Part shown: positions 1 through 10,444 of the stretch, piece after piece | Position numbering within the stretch: position 1 is the first letter of the stretch | Layout of the letters: every line of letters begins with the position of its first letter | Assembly (NCBI GenBank): GCA_038503035.1 | Contig: JAVSML010000978.1 | Coordinates: 310,001-374,000 of the forward strand | DNA length: 64,000 nucleotides | From: Crocodylus rhombifer | Taxonomy: Eukaryota > Chordata > Crocodylia > Crocodylidae | Direction of reading: 5' to 3' | Program-made: the position numbers and the translations under genes | Notes under the pieces: model-generated | Databases searched by the model: none | What the model was told of the DNA's origin: nothing | Seen by the model: only the letters and a program-made list of their open reading frames with translations

Positions 1-183
1 TATATTAGACTTGACTGTAATGCATCATCCATGTCAATGATTTTTTTGTATTTTTTGTAAACCAGCGCTGTTATCAGCAAACCAGGGGAAATTGAGATAA
101 TCAGTCACATCTTAGTCCTCATGAAGTTTTTCTGTCACCAATTAAAATGGCTAGAAACAAAGTAGTATTTAATAATGAAATTA

Positions 184-334
184 GGGCTCATGGTAGAGGT
201 GATTATCCTTTATTAGACCCAACAAGATTTTTGCAAAAAAAATTTATTTAATTGCAACCTTTCAGGCACAACCACCCTACATCAGGCATCAGAGAAAAGA
301 TTATAAAAGCTCTCTTGGGTAGAAATGAAAGTTC
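184..334 (-). repeat. Dispersed repeat copy 1 (TGATGAAGGGTG / GGTCTAATAAAAGATAT family), partial
   Basis: This stretch matches, on the same strand, the left arm of the inverted pair at 572-935: 'gctcatggtagaggtgat', then 'tttattagacc..aacaag', an A-rich run, 'tttcaggcacaa', 'catcaggcatcagagaaaag' and a 'gggtagaaatg' tail. It is a degraded copy of an unnamed sauropsid interspersed repeat. It has no coding content. Identity as a repeat is clear from four copies in the window; class (SINE-like or DNA) is not determined. Confidence 0.7.
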
Positions 335-571
335 ATATTTCATAGGCATTCACAGAGGAGTCAATAAATGGAAGGTCCCTCTGGGCAGGTAGTTCTTAGC
401 TGGTAAGGAGTCTCCCAGCTCTCTTGTGAGGCTCTGTTATGATGTAAATGACCTTGAACCAAGACAAGAACAGTATCTCAAGTTTCAGGTGGTCACAGTT
501 GCTTCCTGCTTGGGAAATTATGAAGATTGCATTAAAAAAATTAGTTAAAATTTGATATTTTCCATGTGTCT

Positions 572-935
572 GGTATCCAGGTTGTAGCCATATTGGTATA
601 GAGGAAAAAGCCATCAGGGCTCAAGGTAGAGGTTATATCTTTTATGAGACCAACAAGATTTTTGCAGAAAATATTCTTTAATTGCAAGCTTTGGGGCACA
701 AATACCCTTCAGGCATTGGAGAAAAGACTGTAAAAGTTCTCCTGGGTAGATTGTTGGTCTAATAAAAAATATCACAATTTTTCTGTGATGCCTGATGAAG
801 GGTGTTTGTGTCCAAAAGCTTGAAATTAAAGATTATTTTTTGTAGAAATGTTGTTGGACTAATAAAAGATATCACCTCTACCATGAGCTCCAATTGCTTT
901 TTCCTCTAGACCAGTTTGACTACAACCTGGATACC
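572..935. repeat. Head-to-head pair of the same dispersed repeat (copies 2 and 3), about 180-bp arms
   Basis: The left arm starts GGTATCCAGGTTGTAG at 572 and the right arm ends with its complement, CTACAACCTGGATACC, at 935. In between, both arms carry the AGAGGAAAAAGC block, the GTAGAGG..ATATCTTTTAT block and the CAAGCTTT..CACAAA block in mirrored order, meeting near 750-755. The arms differ at scattered bases. That fits either two old insertions in opposite directions or one inverted duplication. Confidence 0.75.
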
Positions 936-1493
936 TGAACTTAACCTTCTTGAAACACTGCTCTGGTCCACATCTCTGACCCTTTTGTTTTTCAGATCTG
1001 CTCTCCTCTATTTTTGCCTTGTCAGTAATGCCAGGTTTGCTTTTCTTTTCTCACTTCCCCTTGTGTGTTTTAATGCTATCACTTTTGCATGGAATGCTGT
1101 GCCTATCCTCATTCATGAACCTGACTCTTCACATCCAAATCTCTACCAAAGGTTCATTTTCTTCTGCAATGTTAACCAAAAGTGGTTTACAAAAACATTG
1201 AAAATTAAACTGCCCTTTGCACTTCCTGTTTTATTGCATCTTTTATGGACCCTGCAGTTGGATTGGCAGGCCTTTACAACTACATGGAGCCCTATTGTCT
1301 CCAGAATGGCTTTGAGTGGGTGTAAGATTTGGCTTGAGCAAATCTAACTGTAGAATTGAGGCTGTGATTGTAATTTCTCTGAGGCATGGGCTGCCTTGTA
1401 CAGAGCTTAATACAATATCTGGGGCCAACGAATTAAATGGCAATAGCTGATATGAGGTGCTGCTTGATTTCCATGTTAAAACAGTCTCTAGTG

Positions 1494-2778
1494 TAGAGGT
1501 GGACAAAATACAGCCCACGGGCTGGATACGGCTCATCAGGCCATTCTATACAGCCTGTGGGGCCCCTCCAAAAATAATTATTACCAGCCTGTGGCCCTCC
1601 CTCTGAAAGCCAATGGGAGGCAGGCTTTCAGAGGTTGTACGCCATGGGATTGGGCGGGCTCTGTACCTCCACCTCTGTGGAGCTCCGGGCACTCCTGCTG
1701 TGAGCCCCACATGGAGGCACAGAGTGACTGGGCAGCTGGTGGATAGGGAGGGGAGCTCCCAACTGCAGTGCTGGGAGCCCCACGTGGCGTGGGGGCCACA
1801 TGCCATCAGGTGTCATCAGGCTGTTTCTGTGCCAGCATATGGGGCTCCTGGCACTGCAGCCAGGAGCAAGTGCTGCCAGGCCAGGACAGGCTGGCTCTGT
1901 GCTTCGCTCCCAGCACTGCAGGTGGGAGCCGCACTCCATTGGGTCAGGCCAGGTTGGCTCCATGCCTCCACGTGTGGCTCCCTGCTGGAGTGCTGGAAGC
2001 CTCACGTGGAGGCATGGAGCCACCCTGGTCTAATGCCATGTGGCTCCCATCTGCAATGCCAGGAGCCCATGTGCTGGCCTGGAGCCAGCCTGGTCTGGCT
2101 TAAAATTGTGCACCAGTGGGCCAGGATGGGCTGGCTCTGTGCTGTCCTGTGCAGCTCCCAGGACTCAGCCAGAGCAGTGCACTGCCAGTGGGCTCTGCTT
2201 GCTGCAGGCCATGAGCACCCTTAGGGCTCCCCTGCTGCCGCCACTGCTGGGGGGAGTGGCTGTGTGCCATGTGGGGGCATGTATAGCAGGGACACCCACA
2301 CCCACATCCCACCAGACATTCCCCCACAAACCCCACACATACCCACACCCCTTCACAACCTCCCCAAACACAAATACTCCACAAATCCCACAACCACAGC
2401 TCCCCACACAATATACAAGACTAAGACTTTATTTTGAGCTATTATGCAATCATCTCTTCATACACTATGCAAACACTTGGAAATCAGGACAAAAATATTT
2501 TTTTTAAATAAAATTAAAATATGATATTGTAGATGTTTGATTTTTAGTATATGATTTGTATTTTTCTGGTTCCAAGATGGCAAACTGTTCTCCCAAAAGG
2601 ACTACTACTGGGGGCAAGGGGAGAGACTTCTGGTGATAAAGGTTAGGGGTGGGACTTCTGGTCCCAAGATAGTGACCAAGGGGCGGGGCATCCATTAAAG
2701 GGTGTGGCTACCCTTGTGGCCCTTGACAGCTCACCAAAAGTTAAGTGGCCCTACAGCTGAAATAATTGCCCACTCCTG
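1494..2778. mobile_element. Non-autonomous hAT-type DNA transposon, 1285 bp, with 8-bp target duplication
   Basis: The element is bounded by a perfect 8-bp direct repeat CTCTAGTG (1486-1493 and 2779-2786). Its ends are inverted relatives: left AGAGGTGGACAAAATA, right end complement CAGGAGTGGGCAATTAT. Short imperfect terminal repeats plus an 8-bp duplication are the mark of hAT insertion. The interior, about 1600-2260, is GC-rich and made of degenerate tandem blocks built on GGCTGGCTC and GGAGCC. A C/A-rich low-complexity stretch follows. No transposase is visible, so it would depend on a partner element. The open frames inside are by-products of base composition. Confidence 0.85.
2288..2408. 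repeat. CA/CCC-rich low-complexity tract inside the hAT element
   Basis: The plus strand is almost free of G, with repeated CCCACAC, CCACAAA and CACAACC phrases of irregular spacing. It is degenerate simple sequence, not a regular array: there are no constant repeats or spacers. Confidence 0.7.
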
Positions 2779-2786
2779 CTCTAGTG

Positions 2787-3934
2787 TCTTGTTAGGGCTA
2801 TGTGTTCTTCCTTTTCTTCTCTTTTTGATATGTTAATATGGTTTCTGTCTTGCATAATTATTATTCAGCTTCTTATTTAAAATAGTTTATAACTATTTGC
2901 TTTATGTACACTCAGTACCATTTACCTCCACAAGCCACATCTTTTGCTGAGCTCATCCTTTACCTATAAATGTAATTCATTTTAAGATAATCAGCCTTCA
3001 GCTTTAGGAAGGAAGGAAAAGTTGGCCACCACAGATTGTGAATCCCTGTGTATTTTAGCAATGAAAATTACATTGTTTTTTCACTTACAATTGAATTCTA
3101 TATTCCCTCAAGCCCTCTTATGTTTGCAAAATTGTTTGGTAGGATCCAGTAAATACCAGAAAACATACTTTATTTTGAGTTGGGAATTTCATATTCTCCT
3201 GTCTATTACTAGACCAAAATATTTTATTTCCCACATGTTTTGACTACATTATAGTGGCACTGTTCATGTCGCTATAGTTAAGGTTGTGTCAGCATTCTCA
3301 TTATAAACTCTGCTTTTTCCAGAGGTTATAACTTGGACATAACAATTTGCTTTCAGTCAGAAACTTGGTCTCAGCCCAGAAGCAATTACAAAAAAAATAA
3401 TAATACAGATTTTCTATAAAATTGATTTTGCCATTTTGGAGATGGGGCAGGGGTCAGGGGGTGTTAAAACTCAGAATGTTGAACACTGAAAATTGGCAAC
3501 TGTGCTAGAAAGAGTATATGAATTGGATACTTTTAATTAGGGATAGGAGAATCTAGAATTTGGCAATCTGAATTCTTTAAAACTTTAAAAATTCCAATAC
3601 TGAAATATATTTAGAATCTTTCTAAGTGTAATTGTCTCAGCAAAGAAGAAGAGAGAGAGAGAGAAATAGATCTGAATTTATCAGGTCAAGGCATTCTGTG
3701 TATTTACTGTTGCTTATTTCTTACTTCCTAAGTAAGTTTGGAGTAGTACAAAATGGAAAAAATATGTGCTGTTCCTGCCCCAAGTAGCTTGCAAATGAAT
3801 TAAGTCTTTAACTTTTTCAGGAGTTCTTAAAGTTTTGAAAACCCCTAAATTCTGCTGAGTTTTTGTATCCCAAGGCAAATGAAGGAGACCATATTTTGTT
3901 AAATCTAACTTATTGTTTATTACTGTTGCCATAA
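2787..3934. other. AT-rich unassigned DNA
   Basis: No motif, repeat end or believable exon was recognised here. A short (AG)n run lies at 3649-3664. Confidence 0.6.
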
Positions 3935-4135
3935 TACTTATTGCACCTCACAATCTCTAATTTATATATCCTTACAGTACCCTGTTAGGTAGCAACCTAT
4001 TATCTGCATTCCAGAGATGGGAAACTGAGGTAGAGGAAGCAACTCCCCCAAAGTCATAAAGAACGCCAAGAGTTAGTGAGGGATTTGAATCCTGTTCTCT
4101 CTTGTCTATGACCAGCACACTAATCAGGAGACTAT
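3935..4135 (-). repeat. MIR-type (CORE-SINE) relic
   Basis: Read on the minus strand, the order fits MIR: a tRNA-like part with 'ggatttgaatcc' near 4083-4092 (plus-strand spelling), then 'aagtcataaagaac', 'aactcccccaaagtcat', and 'gggaaactgaggtagagg' at 4018-4037, which is the complement of the typical 'cctcagtttc' core. The 3' part toward 3950 keeps the 'tcctta.agtaccctgttaggtagc' remnant. The copy is old and strongly diverged, as expected for MIRs in reptiles. Confidence 0.7.
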
Positions 4136-4339
4136 CTCTTACCCCAGGAAGTGGTCTCTCTGGGTGGAAACAGATATCTGATTTCTCATTTGTGCTGCCT
4201 TAAATATTTTTAGGGTAGCACAAACTTGGAGCAAACAAAGGTGCTTATACCACATGACCTGAAAATTGGTGGTGCAACAAAAGGTAGTTGTAGACTCTGC
4301 TGCTTTATTGTGGTGGCTGTCTATTACCTTGTGGTGCTT

Positions 4340-4775
4340 TCCCTGCTCATTCAGCCTTGCAAAGCTTTCTGGATGGGGAAAATGCTGCTTTCTTCACTGC
4401 CACAGCCCCATGTCTTGGGTCTGGGGCAGGGCAAAACATTTCCCTACTCACCACTCCAGTGGGGTGGCTGGGCAGGGGAATATCCCTCTTTCCCTGCTGC
4501 TGCAGACCATGCAGTGGGTTTGGGGCAGCAGGGAAAAGTGCTTTTCAACTCGGCCAGCCTCATGGGGCTGGCTGGGCAGGGGAGTGCTGGGTATTCCCTG
4601 CTGCCCCAGACCTGCATTGGGCAGGAGAAGACCTGCAGGTGTGGGGCGTGGGGAATGCTGGGTGCTCCCCAACCCAGCAGCCCTGTGGGGATAGTTGAGC
4701 AGGGAAACACTTTTCTCCACCTTCCCAAACCCACAGCACGGGTCTGGGGCATCTGGGAAAGTGGGGAGATCACAT
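4340..4775. repeat. GC-rich degenerate tandem-repeat DNA
   Basis: Phrases such as GGCTGGGCAGGGGA, CCCTGCTGC..CAGACC and GGTTTGGGGCAG recur three to four times at roughly 100-bp spacing (near 4465, 4570 and 4690). The open frames on both strands come from this composition. It is probably the interior of a non-autonomous DNA element, but I could not find convincing ends. Confidence 0.5.
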
Positions 4776-4799
4776 CACCCCTTATCCTGCACCATCAGG

Positions 4800-5345
4800 G
4801 GCGGGACAAATAGCTACGTATGTTTCACTCAGTGAAGTGAACAAGTCATACTGTGATGCATCATGGCACAGTTGAACCACTCCGTCTGGTAATATTTGTT
4901 TCCAGCCTCTGACGCTTACGGCTACTCTCTTACCTTCTCATTCCAGCACTTATGGTGCTATCCAACTCAGAGTCCTTTCTGTTGCAAAGCTTACGAGTAA
5001 TTTGTAAATCTTCTGAGCTCTGCAGCAAAGGGGAATTGTTTGGTGTTCAGAGCACTCCTTCTCCTCATAGACAGCTACCAAAAATATCGTCTATCCAAAC
5101 TTCAGAATGAAAAGTGCCTTCCTTGGCATCCAGTCAGTTAGGGAAGAGTTTGCATAGCTCAGAGCCAGTCTTTTGGCTGGCAGCTCCTTTACAGAGTTCC
5201 AGGTCTTAGTCAAGAAAAAATGGGAGGTCACCAAAGGGTTTGAGTGATGCCTTCTACCATCTCTGGCTGCCACTCCAGCTGGAAGTGACTTGACTTCTAA
5301 CTATACATCTTCTAACTGCACAGTGCAGTCTACTGGGGAAAGAAA
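4800..5345. other. Unassigned DNA up to the assembly gap
   Basis: Nothing recognisable. The 60-codon minus-strand frame at 5091-5273 has no known motif. Confidence 0.5.
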
Positions 5346-5355
5346 NNNNNNNNNN
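5346..5355. other. Assembly gap (10 N)
   Basis: Ten N characters. They break into the right side of a CR1 fragment, so the sequence across the gap is unknown. Confidence 0.99.
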
Positions 5356-5700
5356 CCCCCCTGTCTGTCACCAATTGCTTTTGCCCATTCAGTAGTGGTC
5401 CTATTCCACCCTGGGCCTTCCTTTTACTCCCTATGTATCTGAAAAATAATTTTTTGTTATCCTTAACTTGGGATGCCATCCTCAGTTCAGTGGTAGCTTT
5501 AGCCTTTCTAACTGCCTCCCTACAACTGCAAGCTGAGGAGGTATATTCCTCTTTAGTAATCTTTCCCTGTTTCCACTGCTTATATGCCCCCCTTTTTGCC
5601 CTTGGGATGCTCTGGAATTCTCTGGTCAGTCAAGGAAGCCTCTTGGCCCTTTTCCCGTTTTTCCCCTGCATCGGGATTGTCTCCCTCTGTGCTTGAAGAA
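5356..5700 (-). mobile_element. CR1 LINE fragment, ORF2 segment between endonuclease and RT
   Basis: The minus strand resembles the linker of CR1 ORF2 found intact at 40330-40560 on the plus strand. It has the same order of a charged YK.W..GK.T.EEY segment, the SCREAVRKAKATTEL phrase, and then KDNKK.FFRYIGSKR. It is truncated on both sides: by the N gap on the left and with no RT following. It is not part of the CR1 tail at 5885-6050, because on the minus strand that tail would have to lie to the left. Confidence 0.75.
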
Positions 5701-5884
5701 TTGTTTCCTTAAGGCACAGCCACCCTTCCCGGGCTCCAGCCAAAAGCAAAGCTGCCACTAACCATATTAAGAATCATTCCTAAAATAAAAGATGCAGATT
5801 TGATTGGTTTTGTGGATGGGCAGATTCATCTGTTTATAGCAACAAGTATTACAGTATTTTAGAGGATTTGACTATGTTCCCATG

Positions 5885-6050
5885 TTTCATAGATTTCATA
5901 GATTTTTTGCGTTGAAAGGGACCTCAGTAGATCATCAAGTCCGGCCCCCTGCCCTGCGCAGGAAAGAGTGCTGGAGTCAAATGGCCCCAACTGGGTGTTT
6001 GTCCAGTCTTCTCTTAAAGACCTCCAATGTTGTTATTGGCTCAAGCAACT
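5885..6050 (-). mobile_element. CR1 LINE 3' end
   Basis: The plus strand starts with the complement of the CR1 tail, TTTCATAGATTTCATAGATT. It then reads 'gggacctcagtagatcatc', 'aagtccggccccctgcc' and 'cttctcttaaagacctccaatg', the usual order of the CR1 3' untranslated end. About 165 bp survive; the 5' part is missing, as is normal for CR1. Confidence 0.85.
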
Positions 6051-6059
6051 ATAATAAAC

Positions 6060-6660
6060 CTAATAATCATTCTAAGCTGAAAGTTCCCATGTTGGTGAAG
6101 TTCCCATGTTTGATACTTACTGCTAACTCCAGTACTTGTCTACATATGCAACTAAGTGCATTACATTACACCTATATAGGGTCTTATGTTGTAGTCCTTC
6201 ATACTGATGTGTATGAAGGATCCATTTTTTTGTGTGGATTTCTTGGAAAGAATTAGTTTAGGGCTATATTTATTAAACTGTGTCAGATTCCAGGTGTATC
6301 TCTACCTTAGCAAAGTTCAGTGGAAGGACATGAGGATGGGTATATAATTCAGTGCTTTTTATTTATGTTCACCTTGGAAGCACAAAGCTACACTTTAAAG
6401 CTTCTCTCAAAGCTGCACTTCCAAGGTATCACATGAATCATTATTGCTCTTCAGATATGAATATGTCACTGGTAGGCACCCAAAGCTGAAAAGCCATTTT
6501 AACCTGTGAAAAACAGTTTCCAAGTGAAATCCCAGATCTCCCTCCCCCAAAAAATCCAAACACTATTACCATCAGTTTGAAGTTGCGTCTGCAACGTATG
6601 AGGCACTTTCCATATATACAAGAGGGGGCAATTTCTTCCCCTAAGTGGTTCTTGCAATCT
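6060..6660. other. Unassigned DNA
   Basis: No recognisable element ends, coding motifs or tandem structure. Confidence 0.5.
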
Positions 6661-6820
6661 AAGGTGGGCAATAGGGCAGTGCAGCTAGGCAGTGCGGAGC
6701 TGTGTTAGAAGATTTGCTTCTTCCTGCCTCTCCCTCTGGCTGCTGTGCAGGTGCAGGTGGGGAACCCAGCTGGGGCCAGGCATGTTCTAGCTGTACTTTG
6801 CTGAAACTGGAGGCAGGGAG

Positions 6821-7038
6821 AAGCTTTAGCAGTGTGGACACAGCCTCCGGCTGCCCAGTCTGGGCTCAGCTCCCCACCAGGTGGAAGCTGTACCCACTGC
6901 TGCAGGTGGGGAGGGAGGTTGGGGCAGGGAAAAAGCAGGGGCAGTGTGGTCACAGCTCCCAGTGGCCTGGCTCCATTCCCCACTGGATGGAAAATGTATT
7001 CATGCAGCAGGGAGCAGGGGGGTTGGGAGAAGCAGTGG
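6821..7038. repeat. Two-unit degenerate tandem repeat, about 105-110 bp per unit
   Basis: Two neighbouring blocks share order and wording. Each has GCAGTGTGG.CACAGC, a CTG..CTC..CTCCCCAC block, GG.TGGAA, CA.GCAGG and GGTTGGG. One block is at 6821-6930 and one at 6931-7038. A more degraded third block may lie at 6690-6820. It is non-coding in appearance. Confidence 0.5.
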
Positions 7039-7129
7039 CAAACTCCCTGGCTATTGACACACCACTGAAGCTACCTGTCTCACACAAGACTGGGGCCAGG
7101 TTGTTTTGGACTAATAAAGGTTCTTGACC

Positions 7130-8784
7130 CCGGTCTAGATATCTTATCCCAGAATGGTTACTATTTTGGATCATTTGGGTAATAGATTGCAAGATTTAGG
7201 TTGCATCATATCTGAGACTGAACCCTAATGCTAGTTTGGTCTCAACCCTGAATGTAGCCAAAACCTATCTCAGATCTGATGTGGACACAATCATCTTAGT
7301 ACTTCTCTTGTGGAAGCAGAATGCTGCAAGTTACAGTAACGAAATGACCTTGAGTAATCTACTTATCTCCTCCCCTGAACCTTCCAGAAGTGATCTTGTT
7401 TGCCTTTTTTTTAACCTGACTCTAATTTCCATGCAAACATGTCTGATAGCTTTGGAGACCATATTGGTATGTTCTGTTCAGAACTTTTATTGGCTTCTTT
7501 TTCTTTTGGCAAGAACTTGAAAGAATTGTTACATGATGATGCCTGCTGGAAACATTTCTTCACTTCATTTTAAGAATGTGAGTAATTGTGGAGTGCCTGT
7601 CATGCATATTAAATGTTTCACTATGAAAACAAATTTTACTATTGTCACTTTTTATGGCATTTCAGCCTGTTCTCTTTGAGTTCTGCCTATAACCCACTGT
7701 CACCTTCTCAGTTCTAGAATTAAGGCACAGATTTCATCCAGTACTTTGTGTGAATTTTAGTAGTTTAAAGGCCAGATTTTTGGAGAAATGCATTCCACTC
7801 TGTCTCCAAGCCTGGGACAAACAAAAAATAATTATGAAATACAATAGTATGAAGAGGCATAGGCTTATGGAATTTTTGAATCATGGAAACCAGTAATTGA
7901 AGAGGTGATGAGTCCATTCCCCTGGCAAAGCAGCTGCTGCTGTCAGGTGAGGATGAACTGACAGTATGTCATGTCAGGACTCCTCTGGTGGGGCTACCAT
8001 TTTCTATAGAAGTTAATGTTTTTATTTCAGTGAAGATTCATGGTTTTAGTCTTTATAACCACACAGCTTTCTGAACACAAATCAATGTACTGCTAACTCT
8101 GTAGACAACATGAAATTTTAAGGTTTCAAATGCTGAGCTTCATACCTTTACTACCATGGTTCTTCAGGGTGTTTGGGACAGGCAGATCTCTTCTGCTTTT
8201 CAGCTTAAGTTTTCCTTTACTCCCCAAATATTTCTTCATGCCAAGTCTTATGGTCTTACTTGTGTTTTAGCCCAAACCCACCCATCATTCACACATACGT
8301 ACCTTTTATTTAGGTTTATGGGTGTTTTTAAACTTGTAGTAGGACCCTAGGATTCAAACCCCTATCCATGGTACCAGGAGGCAGAGAACCGGGCTGTTGC
8401 ACTACCAGGTGACAAACCATATATCTGCTCCAGCTCAGCCCGGGCTCTCCCACAAGATTCTTAACAGGGAGGTGACCTGGGAGGACCAATACAAGCACCT
8501 GACATGAGGGCTTTAAAACCCTTCCACTTCCTGCATGGCCTTGTCCCTCTAACAGCGCTCCTAGTATTCTTGCTGTGGACTTTTTTGCTTGAGTCCTATA
8601 CTCTTTCTCCTATCTTGAACCCCCTGGCTCTGAACCCCTGACTCATGCCTATCTCACCTCTGGCTTGAATCTTCCTTCCCTTCCTCCAGCCTTGTCCCTG
8701 CGTTGGACCCAAGTGCCTCACTCCTGCTTACCTTATCCTGCATATTGGATTCTCTGGCTCTTGACCTCTGGCCTGATCTTGACC
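7130..8784. other. Unassigned DNA with a degraded tRNA-like box near 8350-8415
   Basis: Most of this stretch shows nothing I can name. Around 8349-8358 the complement of a B-box-like GGGTTTGAATCC appears, which hints at an old tRNA-derived SINE, but the rest does not fold as a tRNA. At 8575-8780 short CTCTGGCTCTTGAC-like phrases recur, similar to 18500-18640 and 22925-23460. Confidence 0.4.
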
Positions 8785-8870
8785 ATGGATAAGTTGACAG
8801 GCTCTGTAAATGGGGGAGACCAGTGGATGTGATATATCTTGACTTTAGCAAGACTTTTACCCACATAATT
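8785..8870 (+). mobile_element. Short CR1-like LINE fragment around RT motif A
   Basis: Bases 8823-8864 translate to VDVIYLDFSKTFTH, close to motif A of CR1 reverse transcriptases (VDVIYLDFKKAFD). No other RT motif follows, so this is an isolated remnant of under 100 bp. The catalytic Asp is kept, but the following F-D pair is altered. Confidence 0.6.
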
Positions 8871-9239
8871 TGTAGTGTGGATGCAGCTGAAGTCAGGGTA
8901 AGGCTTTTTATGGGCAGATTTTATGGCCCTCCAGTGCTGTTTCATAATTCCATGGGTAGGTACCCCTGCATACTCATGTATTCCCTGCTGTATCTGCGCT
9001 AGAAGCTGCCTTTCAGTTAATATGCACCTGGTCAGCATTCAAACCTTCAGTCCATATGGTCTGCTCCATTTCAGCACAGCTCAACAAAGCCAGACAATGA
9101 AAGAAGATATCCTCTGTGACATCCTCAACCCAGTATACTGCTAGCTGGCGAGAGGAGACGGTCAGGGTTTTGTTTGCTGTCTGATCTGAATATGGTAAGG
9201 ATCCCTATTTTAAGAGATGCTCCTAAATGCGATGGTCTA

Positions 9240-9480
9240 CATGAGGCTGGTAGAAGTGAGGGATCAAGTGAATGGCTACCCAGTATCAGAAGAAAATGAA
9301 AAACTTGAGGGTTCTGACTACAAGAGATAATATCAGCCACCCCACATCTACCTGTTCCTACTATAAGGAATTTGACTGGGTGCTGAGCATTGCCCCAAGC
9401 ACAGAACTCACTGCCATGCCTGAAGAACTTCTGGTCTGCACAGCAGTGCTATGCAGAGATACCTGAGCTACCTCTGAATG
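9240..9480 (+). pseudogene. Possible degraded Myb/SANT-like domain of a DNA transposon
   Basis: The plus strand encodes QYQKKMKNLRVLTTRDN, then a Pro/Ser/Thr linker, then TCSYYKEFDWVLS. This order resembles the third helix and tail of Myb/SANT-like proteins linked to Harbinger transposons, where a K.KNLR...YR..RD helix is followed by CP(F/Y)(F/Y)(K/E)E(L/F)D.(I/V)L. No intact first or second helix and no transposase is visible. Tentative; it could be chance similarity. Confidence 0.3.
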
Positions 9481-9484
9481 CTGT

Positions 9485-10195
9485 AGCATGGTGGGAACCA
9501 GAAGTGGTCTAGCTGTGTTAGCACAGTACTCATTAGTTCTGCTGTGCAGTAGAACAGGTATGTTCCAGCTCCCATTACCAGTGAGGCTGAACAGTGAACA
9601 CAAGGAGCTTGGCTATACTTTTTAATTTTATAGCCTTTTTCACACTTTGCATACTGGCATCTGGGTGTCCCTAATGGTTCTTAGTACAGTATTTGTTATA
9701 TTTAATAGTTTTGGTTGTGAATTACATCAGCAGGTGAGTCTTTGAGGGGTGGGGGAGTGTAGTGGGAAATAGTATCTGAAGCCTTTAATAAAGTTTCAAA
9801 GTTTAATCTCATAAAAGCTATAGTAAATACTCTGTCACATTATGCAGTGTCCATGACACAACAGTGCAGCAATGGCCTCAGTGTTCATGAAGCTCATTAT
9901 CTCAATGCCAGCTAGTAGTTTTGGCAAATTACTTTTCCACTCTCAGAAGTATACCAAAACAGTAATTTCCTCACAAACCTCCACTGACAGTTGACTTGCC
10001 AACACCAAACTTATTGGTGTTTGGCAGGGTGGAAGTAGCTATGGACCTATGACAACCAGTTTCCAGATGGTCATAGCAGCCTGCTTCTGAACTGGTGTAA
10101 CCTTGCTCATACACTAACATTTGAGATTTGGAGCAGTCGTCTTAGAAGGAGCCATAGTTCAGTCTGTTTCTTCAGTCAGAAATTGTGGAGCTATG
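9485..10195. other. Unassigned DNA
   Basis: Nothing recognised. It is moderately AT-rich, with no tandem or terminal repeats found. Confidence 0.5.
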
Positions 10196-10224
10196 GTTGG
10201 CTACCCAGTGTCTGCCTGGTGGTG

Positions 10225-10440
10225 AGATACCACCAGACTTCTTCCCCAGAGGTGCTACTTTGTGTTGAGAGAATCCGGAGTGATTGGAGTGTGCTTCAGC
10301 TGTCTGAATGCTGCCATTTCATTTTCCAGCCTGTCCACTCTTTTCCAGGATCTGCTGGCAAAGGTCACAAGCTGCTGGAAGGTCACAAGTTGCTGTCAAA
10401 AAAAGTCCTCCACCATCTCCCACACCCATTCATTTCTTAC
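10225..10440 (-). pseudogene. Possible coiled-coil tail of a transposon-derived Myb/SANT-like protein
   Basis: On the minus strand a frame reads WVWEMVEDFF, a stop, QQLVTFQQLVTF, then WKRVDRLENEMAAFRQLK. Myb/SANT-like proteins often end in such a short Leu/Gln-rich helix after an E(M/L)V..(F/L)(L)(R)QQ segment. The QQLVTF hexad is repeated, matching a direct DNA repeat at 10365-10395. It lies in the opposite direction from the possible SANT piece at 9240, so they may be unrelated. Weak call. Confidence 0.25.
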
Positions 10441-10444
10441 CCAT

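Noticed and set aside
1613..2224. 203-codon open frame on the plus strand
   Set aside because: Lies wholly inside the hAT element in GC-rich tandem DNA, with open frames in several other phases on both strands; composition effect, no domain.
2288..2408. CRISPR-like array of CCACA words
   Set aside because: Irregular spacing and no constant repeat or spacer; low-complexity tract in a vertebrate genome.
7860..7940. CR1 tail (AATCATGGAAACC..GAGTCCATTCCCCTGG)
   Set aside because: Only scattered words agree with the CR1 3' end; too short and diverged to claim.
8340..8420. Possible tRNA gene or tRNA-derived SINE (B-box-like word on the minus strand)
   Set aside because: No A box at the right distance, no cloverleaf; at best an old SINE remnant.
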